A DNA stretch of 64,000 nt, taken from positions 1 through 64,000 of the forward strand of contig DASZTS010000139.1 in assembly GCA_035547915.1 (NCBI GenBank). Reading direction: 5' to 3'. The DNA comes from DASSFG01 sp035547915 (lineage in GTDB: Bacteria; Planctomycetota; Planctomycetia; Pirellulales; JAICIG01). Below, in pieces: positions 42,805-52,000 of the stretch. A program made the translations under genes and the position numbers. The notes under the pieces are model-generated. The model was not told the origin of the DNA. It searched no databases and was given only the letters and a program-made list of their open reading frames with translations. Numbering within the stretch: the first letter of the stretch is position 1; each line of letters opens with the position of its first letter.

Positions 42805-43560
42805 TTCGACGACATCCGCTTCCGAGAGCATCGGGGGACCGAGTAATGTCACGGAGCCGAGATGCGGTATTTTTTCCAATCGCTGCACGGTCTCTGCATT
42901 CAATTGGGCGACCGGCAGGACAACCTCATATTCGGCGTTGTGAAAACTGGGTCCGAGCAAATAACGGAACCACCGCGGATACCACCCGTGAGTTACCGCC
43001 ACTACCTTTGCACCGGGGGCGCCACAGAATGTCATCAACGTTTGTTGCTCCGCTTGCGCACGTGACGCTTGGAAGCGGTAATTGGCTCCCCATAACGCAC
43101 ATACGGCCGTCGAGATGAATATGCCTCGTAAACCGAACTGGGGCGGCCGGAGTGGCGACACAGAGTGGGCTTGCGGTACCAAGAACAGGTGCCGAAAACC
43201 AATACACGAAAGGCCCACGACCGCGGCCATCACCCAGGCGGCCGCGAACTGGAGCTTAGACAGTGCGATTTCTTCGAGTGCCGGCTGAAGATCGCCACCT
43301 CCGAGCGCCAGGGTGCCGAATCCACCGATAAATGCGGCCGAGGATGGAAACATGGCGCCAATTGCAAACGTGCGCGCCGCGCCCGGCAAATGGATCACGA
43401 CCAGCACCAGCAACGCAGGAATCAGCGCCGCTAAAAACAGGATGGTGGCGCCGCTCAAGGAGTTTGCCTGCCCGACGGTCGCGAGGACAACCAGACCGAG
43501 GAACGCGACTACCGCCGCGAAACGCCGTAGCACGATCGGTGCAAATTGGGCAAACTTCAT
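42745..43560 (-). CDS. Membrane protein with C-terminal LRR-like segment
   Basis: About 271 residues from the ATG at 43560, with AAGGA six bases upstream; the frame continues to 43662. Four or so membrane helices occupy the first 150 residues. Then P-P-Q-F-G-L-R-G-I-F-I-S-T-A-V-C-A-L-W-G, a variant of the planctomycete FxLR motif, leads into a final helix. The C-terminal 80 residues include L-E-K-I-P-H-L-G-S-V-T-L-L-G-P-P, like a single leucine-rich repeat. Function unknown; likely lineage-specific. Confidence 0.6.
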   Translation of the reverse strand: MKFAQFAPIVLRRFAAVVAFLGLVVLATVGQANSLSGATILFLAALIPALLVLVVIHLPGAARTFAIGAMFPSSAAFIGGFGTLALGGGDLQPALEEIALSKLQFAAAWVMAAVVGLSCIGFRHLFLVPQAHSVSPLRPPQFGLRGIFISTAVCALWGANYRFQASRAQAEQQTLMTFCGAPGAKVVAVTHGWYPRWFRYLLGPSFHNAEYEVVLPVAQLNAETVQRLEKIPHLGSVTLLGPPMLSEADVVELADQFPSVRNALYRGFARR

Positions 43561-43842
43561 GAATGTCCTTCCATGAATAAGAGAAGCTGCGCTCTCGCCT
43601 TCATTCCTCGGCTGAGACTTCACCAATCCGGGCAAGGGAACCACTGGCGAGCCGGCGAACAACCCGGCGCGAATCCTAGCCGGGATTTACGATGCCGGTC
43701 AACATGTCCGGCTTCGTTCGATCTGCCCATCACGCTCGGAATCTTGACCGCCTTCGGCCAATGCTGCGGTCAGCCGAGCGAACGCGCGTGGCTATCGGGG
43801 AGACGATGGACGGCCCGCTTCGTGGCCGTTGCCTAGCGTGCG

Positions 43843-45201
43843 TCAAATCTCCGGCATTTTCCACGGGTCGCGATAGGGACGGCTCAGCATCGCGGCGGCT
43901 TCATCGTCGTCCAGGATCTGTTCCTTTATGGGGTCCCATTTGAGCTTTTCGCGTCCCAGTCGCATCGCGATATTGCCCAGGTGGCAGATCGTTATCGAGC
44001 GGTGGGCGACTTCGACGGGCGCGGCGGTCGCCCCTCGCGAGATCACGCAGTCGATGAAGTTCCGGTAATGGTTGTCGCTCTGATAGAGATGCACGCCGTC
44101 CGGGCCGATCTCCGAATCCAGGATCGACTTGGGATTCGCGTCGTGTTTGCCGCGACTGGCTGAAACGGAACCTTCCGTTCCCTCCCAAACAACGCCGCTT
44201 TTTTCCGTGTTGGAGACGATCATGGTGACGCCGTTCTCGTAGACCGCCTCGAAATAATACTCCGTGGCCGTGTTCCACAACGGGTCGGGCGGGAAGACAG
44301 CCCTGGCATTGCGAATTTCTACCGGTCCGGTGAGTTCCGTGCCCATGCCCCATTGAGCGCAATCGGGATGGTGGCCGCCCCAATCGGTGACTTGCCCGCC
44401 GGAATAGTCGTAGATCCAGCGAAAATTGACGTGGCAACGGGCCGGCGCGTATGCGGCCTGCGGTGCCGGGCCGAGCCAGAAGTCGTAATCGAACCCGTCG
44501 GGCACTTTCTCGGGCTGCTTGCGGTCGGCCGTCTTGCCGTAATCGGCGCGGCCGCCGGGCAAGCCGCAACGCACCGTCTGCAGTTTGCCGACCCGGCCGT
44601 TGCGAACCAGCTCGCAGGCGCGGCGGAAATCCTTGTCGGATCGCTGCTGGCTGCCGCACTGGAACACGCGGTTGTACTTTCTCACAGCGTCGCTCATCGC
44701 CCGCCCTTCCGCGATGGTGAGCGATAAGGGCTTCTGACAGTAGATATCCTTGCCCGCTTTGGCGGCCATGATCGTGGGAATGGCGTGCCAGTGGTCCGGG
44801 GTGGCGATGAGCACGGCGTCGATGTCGTGCCGCCCGAGCATTTCGCGGAAATCGACATAGGCGTCGCAGCCTTTGTAGGTGCCCGACTTCTTGTCGGCCG
44901 CATAATGGCCTTCGACCAGGCGTTGGCCGGGTTCGCGCCCGGCGACGGCGCCGTTCCAGTAGCCGGGGCTTTCGCGGTTGACATCGCAGACGGCCACGAT
45001 CTGCACGCGCGGATCACTCAAGAAACCGCGCATATCGTTGAAACCCTGATTGCCCGTACCGATGACGCCGAGTTGGATGCGATTGCTCGGCGCCGGCCGC
45101 TCGTCCGCCCCCAAGCCAACGGCCGAAGCAGTCAGCGATGCGGCGAGCCCAGCGGATTGAGCGAAGAATTGCCGCCGCGTCGATTCGCTGCCGAAAGTCA
45201 T
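43843..45201 (-). CDS. Tat-exported Gfo/Idh/MocA family oxidoreductase
   Basis: 452 residues. A twin-arginine signal (S-T-R-R-Q-F-F-A-Q-S-A-G-L-A-A) precedes the Rossmann domain: G-V-I-G-T-G-N-Q-G binds NAD(P), and A-T-P-D-H-W-H-A and Y-C-Q-K-P-L-S (with the catalytic Lys) follow. The C-terminal domain has W-I-Y-D-Y-S-G-G-Q-V-T-D-W-G-G-H-H, typical of the planctomycete exported subgroup. Such exported enzymes are likely glycosidase- or dehydrogenase-like, acting on sugars with tightly bound cofactor, as in glucose-fructose oxidoreductase. Substrate unknown. Confidence 0.92.
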   Translation of the reverse strand: MTFGSESTRRQFFAQSAGLAASLTASAVGLGADERPAPSNRIQLGVIGTGNQGFNDMRGFLSDPRVQIVAVCDVNRESPGYWNGAVAGREPGQRLVEGHYAADKKSGTYKGCDAYVDFREMLGRHDIDAVLIATPDHWHAIPTIMAAKAGKDIYCQKPLSLTIAEGRAMSDAVRKYNRVFQCGSQQRSDKDFRRACELVRNGRVGKLQTVRCGLPGGRADYGKTADRKQPEKVPDGFDYDFWLGPAPQAAYAPARCHVNFRWIYDYSGGQVTDWGGHHPDCAQWGMGTELTGPVEIRNARAVFPPDPLWNTATEYYFEAVYENGVTMIVSNTEKSGVVWEGTEGSVSASRGKHDANPKSILDSEIGPDGVHLYQSDNHYRNFIDCVISRGATAAPVEVAHRSITICHLGNIAMRLGREKLKWDPIKEQILDDDEAAAMLSRPYRDPWKMPEI

Positions 45202-45449
45202 AAGTACTCCTGAAAATCAATCGTGGCCAAACACATTCCGCGGCGGAACCGAAACCATGAAGTAGACCACACCCCGGACAGCGCGGCAAACATTGGTTCA
45301 CCACCGACCGGTGAATCGGTCGTCACGTACGTAGTCGTCGGCACGCTCGTTGGACTCGGCGGATTTGAGATGTCCTTGCGATTCGCCAAGTACCGTGGTT
45401 AGATAGAAATCCTGGCCACTGCTGCAACCTTGCGGAGATCTGTCGGGCG

Positions 45450-46076
45450 ATGAGTGATGTCGAATCGATCGAGCCTTCGCACACACCCAGGATTCCGCGG
45501 GTTTGGCTGGCGCTGGCGTTTGTCTTCGCTCTGTTTGCCGCCTGGCGGATCCTGGCGCCTAGCCCGTCGCAGGTTGGGAGCGGGAATCCCGGTGTGGGAA
45601 AGAAACTGTCAACCCTATCGTTGCAGCCGCTGACGTTCATCGGCGACGACATTTCGCTCGACGACTTGCAAGGCGACGTCGTTGTCCTCAATTTCTGGGG
45701 CACCTGGTGTCCGCCGTGCCGGACGGAACTGCCGCACGTCGCCGAGTTGGCCCGCCGTTATCGGCAGAACGAGCATTGCCGTGTGTTGGCGGTTTCGTGC
45801 GGCAGCAGCGGACCCGATTCGAGCGACTCCTTGCCCGAGTTGCAGTCAGAGACCGCGGCGCTGCTTGCGGCGCGACACATCGATCTCTCGGTCTACGCCG
45901 ACCTTGACCTGCGCACGCGAAAAGCGGTGAACGACGCGGTGGGGTTCCGCGGCTATCCGACGACCCTCGTGCTCGACGCAGGCGGCGTGATACGCGGAGT
46001 CTGGACCGGTTATGCGCCCGGCGACGAGCAGGCCGTCGCGGAATTGGTGGAGCAGCTCTTGTCGGCCGAGACCTAA
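45450..46076 (+). CDS. Membrane-anchored TlpA-like thioredoxin
   Basis: 208 residues. An N-terminal anchor helix (V-W-L-A-L-A-F-V-F-A-L-F-A-A-W) puts the domain outside the cytoplasm. The thioredoxin fold has Trp-Cys87-Pro-Pro-Cys90 in N-F-W-G-T-W-C-P-P-C, and the cis-Pro loop is G-Y-P-T-T-L-V-L. The W-C-P-P-C site and anchor fit TlpA/ResA-type reductants used in cytochrome c maturation and disulfide repair. Planctomycetes make many c-type cytochromes, including two in this window. Convergent with the giant uvrA gene, 20 bp apart. Confidence 0.9.
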   Translation: MSDVESIEPSHTPRIPRVWLALAFVFALFAAWRILAPSPSQVGSGNPGVGKKLSTLSLQPLTFIGDDISLDDLQGDVVVLNFWGTWCPPCRTELPHVAELARRYRQNEHCRVLAVSCGSSGPDSSDSLPELQSETAALLAARHIDLSVYADLDLRTRKAVNDAVGFRGYPTTLVLDAGGVIRGVWTGYAPGDEQAVAELVEQLLSAET

Positions 46077-46096
46077 AGCGACGTGGCGATCAACCT

Positions 46097-49000
46097 CTAC
46101 CGCCGACCCTGCTCGGCCACCGCCTGCAAGTGCTCCTTCAAGAAGTCGGCCAACTCCGTAGCCGAAACTTCTTCCGTCGATCGAAATTTCAGTTTGACGA
46201 CGTCCTTGTCGTTGCGATCGGCCACCAACTCGCGCTCGGCGCCGAGCGATGCGATGCGTCCCAGCGCAAACCGGTTCTTGGGGCCGGTCAAGATCAGATC
46301 GAGTGCGGCCGGACGCTTGGTGTGGATCGTCGCCCAGGGCTCGCCCGGCCCGTCGACGAACAGGTGCACGACCTGTTGGTTGTTCCAGAGGAATTGACCC
46401 GAGGGCGCCGTCTCGGCCAGCAACTCGCACAACTCTTCCAGCACGTCGGTCTCCCACGAGACTTTCTTGCCGGGCGGAAAACCCTTCCGAGATAGATGCC
46501 ATTTCCGTCCCAACACCTTCCAGGGCATCACGTCGTCGGGCTGCTGTTGCACGCGCTCGGTGAACGTGCGGAAGCCGTCCACGGCCCGCTCCAAGAACTG
46601 CCAGAAGGCCGGTCGGTCGATCTCCTCATAGGAGTGCACGGCCAATTGCACCTCTTGCCACGGTCCCCGAAGTTGCTTGCACTTCACGCGCGACTCGCTG
46701 CCATAGACCGGCAGGTGGTGCATCTCGTTGAGCGGCTTGAGGTCGAGCTGGGTTATCAGGTCGTCGCGTTGGAAGGTGCGCTTGGCCACGCGGAATTTGA
46801 GCTTGAGCAGCCATTCCTCGCCCGTGATCGCGTGCATGAACCAGCCGTCGGTCTTCTTCGAGGCGCAGATCTCGACCACGGTGCGGGCTTTCCAATCGGT
46901 CGGGCTGAAGTCGCCTAATTCCTGAACGCGATCGATCACGGCCGCCAGTATCTTGCCGTCCCAGCGGCACGGTTGGCCGTTACGGCCCACGCGCTCGCGC
47001 GTGTGCCACTGGCGGCCGTCGACCTCCCACGGCATCTGTGCCTCTTTGCCGACTTCGTTGATATCGAGATCGCCCGAGCGTTCTTCTTGCTGCGCGGCGA
47101 AATCGTGTGGCCTGCGTTCGATGTGCGGACCGGCGGCCAGTACCGGCGCCAGCATCTCGCCCGTGTGCGAGCGCAAGAGGGGGCCGGCGGGTTTTTCACG
47201 CTCGCGATCGGCTCGCCTTCCCTTCGGCTTGGTCTTGCCGTTGCTACCGTTGCCGGATGCACGCTCGGCGTGCGCGACGATATCTTCCGGAGTTCCGGCC
47301 GCTACGACGTGGCCGCCGCCATCGCCGGCCTCCGGTCCCATGTCGATCACCCAATCGGCCGTCTTGATGACGTCCAGGTTGTGCTCGATCACCACCACGG
47401 TGTTGCCCAGATCGACGAGCCGATTGAGCACGTCCAAGAGTTTGGCCAGGTCGTCGAAGTGCAAGCCGGTGGTCGGCTCGTCGAGCAAGTAAAGCGTCTG
47501 CCCGGTGTCGGGTCGCGAGAGCTCGGCCGCCAACTTGACGCGCTGCGCCTCGCCGCCCGAAAGCGTCGGCGCCGCTTGGCCTAGCCGGATGTAATCGAGG
47601 CCGACGTCGCACAGCGTTTCGAGTACGCGGCGGACTTTGGGAATGTTTTCGAAGAGCTGCGCCGCGCGGCCGCAGGGCATGTCGAGTACGTCGGCGATGT
47701 TCTGCCCCTTGTACTGCACGGCCAGCGTTTCCTGGTTGTAGCGTCGGCCGCGGCATTCGTCGCATTCGACCCACACATCGGGCAGGAAGTGCATCTCGAT
47801 GCGCAACTGGCCGTTTCCTTCGCACTTTTCGCAACGGCCACCCGGTACGTTGAAGCTGAAGCGGCGCGGTGTGTAGCCGCGCAGCTTGGCGTCGGGCAAC
47901 TGCGAATAGAGCGCGCGGATCAGTTCGAACACGCCCGTGTAGGTTGCTGGGTTGGACGTCGGCGTATTGCCCAGCGGTTGCTGGTCGACGCGGATCACCT
48001 TGTTGATCAGTTCCACGCCACGGATGGCATCGTGCGGCGCCGGAAAAGTGCGCGCACGGTGCAGTGTGCGCGCCAGCGAACTGTAGAGCACGTCTTCCAC
48101 GAGCGAACTCTTGCCGCTGCCGCTCACGCCGGTGATGGCCGTGAGCGTGCCGAGGGGAATGCGCGCGTCGACCCCGCGCAGGTTGTTGTGCCTCGCGCCG
48201 ATCACCTCCAACCAACCGCCGCCCGGCGGCTCGGGCAACTCGACCGCGGTCCGTACTGCTTTCGTCGTGAGAGCCACTCCGCGCCGTGCCACGGCCTTCG
48301 CCACTCGTGCGAACGATTCGACTTCCGCGTACTCGCCATTCGCGGCCACCCCCTTGCGGCGTCCATTCTTGGTCCCTGTCCCACCGCCGCGCCCCCAGTC
48401 TCCCACGGGCATGCGCCGATTGAGCGGCACGCCGATCGCTTTCTTGCCCGACAAATACGGCCCCGTTACCGAGCCCTTTTGTGCGGCGACTTCGGCCGGC
48501 GTGCCTCGAGCCACGATCTGCCCGCCGTATTCGCCCGCACCGGGCCCGAAATCCAGAAGCTGATCGGCGCTTTCCACCACCTCGCGGTCGTGCTCCACCA
48601 TCAGCAGCGTATTTCCCAGGTCGCGCAGTTTGATCAGCGCCTTGAGCAGACGGCGATTGTCGCGCGGATGCAGGCCGATCGTCGGCTCGTCGAGCACGTA
48701 CAGCACGCCCGTCAACCCGCTCCCCACCTGGCTGGCCAAGCGGATGCGCTGCGCTTCGCCGCCGGAGAGCGTGGGCGCGGAACGGTGTAGTGTCAGGTAC
48801 TCCAAACCGACGTCGACCAGGAATTGCAGACGGTTGGTGACTTCGCGGACCAACTCGCCCGCGATCTTGCGCTCCGAGCCCGTCAGCTTGAGGCCCGAGG
48901 TCAGCTCGAGCAAGGTGCCGAGCGCGGTGCGACAGACTTCGTCCATCGTCTGTCCGCGGAAGCGCACCGCCGCGGCGTCGTCGCGCAGGCGGCTACCGCC

Positions 49001-52000
49001 GCAGGTCGAGCACTCGACTTCGTCGACCAGGTGGTCGAGCCGATTGCGGAACAACGGCGACAGACGCGACGCTTCTTCGAGCGCTGGATAGACGCCCTTG
49101 TATTGGAAACGATAGATCGGCTGCCCACCGCGGCGTTTGCCGGGCGCATACACGGAAATCCAATCTTCACCCGTGCCATGCAGCACGATGCGGCGTTGCC
49201 GAGCGTTGAGCTGATCGAAGGGCACATCGAGGGGTACGCCGGTATGCGCGGCGAAGGCTTCGACCAGCGGCCGAAAGTAAGGATTTTCGGGCTCGGGCCA
49301 GACGGCGACGGCCCCTTCGGCCAGGCTCAGCTTGGGATCGCGCAACAGGGCCGCGGTGTTGGCTCCGGTCTGCGTCCCCAGGCCTTCGCACGACGAACAC
49401 CAGCCGAGCGAACTGTTGAACGAGAAATGGTGCGGCGTGAGCGGTTCGAAACTGCGGCCGCACTTGTCGCAGGCGCGGTGCTGACTGTGAACCTCTGTCC
49501 GCCAGTTTTCTTCCGCGATCTCGTCGTTCGGATAGGCGATGTGCAAGACACCGCGGCCGAGACTCAAGGCGCTCTCCACGCTGTCGGCGATGCGTGAGCG
49601 ATTGTTGCCCCGCACGATGGCGCGGTCGACGATCACTTCCACCAGGTGTTTGCGACGCCGATCGATCTTGGGCGGCTCGTCGACGGAATAGCTCGTGCGG
49701 TCGACGCGCATACGTGGATAACCCGCCTGCCGGATCTCCTCCCACAGCGCGTCGTAATTCTCGCCCACCTGGATTTCCAGCGGCGCCATGATGAAGAGCT
49801 TGGTCCCTTCTTCGTGGGCCATGATCTTGTCGATCACTTCGTCGGCCGATTGCGTGCCGATCGGCACATCGCAGTCGGGGCAGTAGGCCTTGCCGAGCCG
49901 TGCGAAGAGGATGCGGAGGTAGTCGTAGATCTCCGTTACCGTCCCGACCGTCGAACGCGGCGTATGTCCCAGATGTTTCTGCTCGATAGCGATCGCCGGC
50001 GAGAGCCCTTCGATGTGTTCGAGCTGCGGCTTCTGCATCTGTCCGACGAACTGTCGGGCATAGGAGCTCAAGCTCTCGACATACCGCCGCTGGCCTTCGG
50101 CGTAAATCGTATCCATCGCCAGCGAGCTCTTGCCCGAGCCGCTCTGTCCGCAGCAGACGGTGATCTGGTCGCGCGGGACCTCGACGTCGACCGATTTCAG
50201 ATTGTGCTGGCGGGCGCCGACGACCTTGATCTGCTGGCTGGGATTGGCGCTCAGGGGAGGGCGACCGGCCTTATCGCCCGACGAGGCCAGAGCGATCGCG
50301 GAAGATGCCGAATCTCCCCGCACACCGTCTGCGATGGCGAGATGCCGCGCCAGTGAGCGACCCGTATGCGATGCTCCGACCTGCATCACCTCCTCGGGTG
50401 CGCCGGCGGCCACGATCCGCCCTCCCTCTTCGCCCCCTTCGGGACCGAGGTCGATCAACCAATCGGCCGTCTTGATCACATCGAGATTGTGTTCGACCAC
50501 GAGCACGGTGTTGCCCGCCTCGACGAAGTCGTGCAGCACCTTGAGCAGCATGCGGATATCGGCGAAGTGCAGACCGGTCGTCGGCTCGTCCAAGAGATAG
50601 AGCGTCTTGCCGGTACTCTTCTTCACCAACTCGCGGGCCAGCTTGATGCGCTGGGCTTCACCGCCCGAAAGGGTCGGCGAAGGCTGGCCCAGTTTCAGAT
50701 AATCGAGTCCCACGTCGTGCAGCGTTTGCAGCTTGTGTCGCACCTTGGGAATGTTCTCGAAATGGGTGAGTGCCTGCTGCACGTCCATCTCCAGCACATC
50801 GGCGATCGATTTGCCCTTGAAGCGAACCTGTAGCGTCTCGCGGTTGAAGCGGTGCCCTTCGCACACCGGGCAGGTGACCCATACGTCGGCCAAAAAATCC
50901 ATTTCCAGCCGGTTCGAGCCGTTCCCTTCGCACGCCTCGCAGCGACCACCTTCGACGTTGAAGCTGAACCGTCCCTCTTGATAGCCGCGGGCCTTCGACT
51001 CGGTGAGCTGCGCGTAGAGCTTGCGGATGTCGTCGAACACCTTGATGTACGTGGCGGGATTCGAGCGCGGCGTACGGCCGATCGGCGATTGATCGATGGC
51101 GATCAGCTTGTCGAGGTGTTCCATCCCCTCGATCCGATCGTGCTCGCCGGGCGCGCCGTCGCCCTTGTTGAGGTCGCGGTGCAGCGCTTGGACGAGAATG
51201 CCGTTCACGAACGAGCTCTTGCCCGATCCGCTCACGCCCGTCACGCACACGAACGTGCCCAGCGGGATTTCGACGTCGACCTTCTTGAGGTTGTTCTGCG
51301 CCGCACCCAAGACCTTCAACCATTTGTGGTTCGTCGGCCTGCGGTGCGTCGGCACGTCGATGCGCAGTTCACCGGCCAGGTATTGCCCGGTCAGGCTCCG
51401 TTTTTCTTGGCAGATTTTCGCGACCGAGCCGGCGGCCACCACCTCGCCGCCGCGCACGCCGGGCCCGGGACCGAAGTCGACGATATGGTCGGCGGCCCGC
51501 ATCGTGTCTTCGTCGTGTTCGACGACGACCACGGTGTTGCCCAGGTCGCGCAACCGCGTGAGTGTTTCGAGCAAGCGGTCATTGTCGCGCGGATGCAACC
51601 CGATCGACGGCTCGTCCAGAATGTAGAGCACGCCCACCAACCCGCAGCCGATCTGCCCGGCCAACCGGATGCGCTGTGACTCACCGCCGGAAAGCGTGGG
51701 AGCCGTGCGATCGAGGGTCAGGTAATTGAGGCCAACGTTCGTCAGAAAGCCGAGCCGCCCGCGGATCTCCTTGAGTACCTCGGCGGCAATGACCTGTCGC
51801 GTCGCGTCCAAGTCGAGCTCGCCGAAGAAGTCGACCGCGTCGGAGACGGCCAGCGAACAGACCTCCGGCAACGATTTACCTTGGCCGGCGAAGTGCGCAT
51901 GACGCGAGACGAGCCGGACGGCGCGGGCCTGCTCATTCAATCGCGCGCCGCCGCAATCGACGCAGCCGATGACGCGCATGTATTTTTCCAACTGGCGGCG

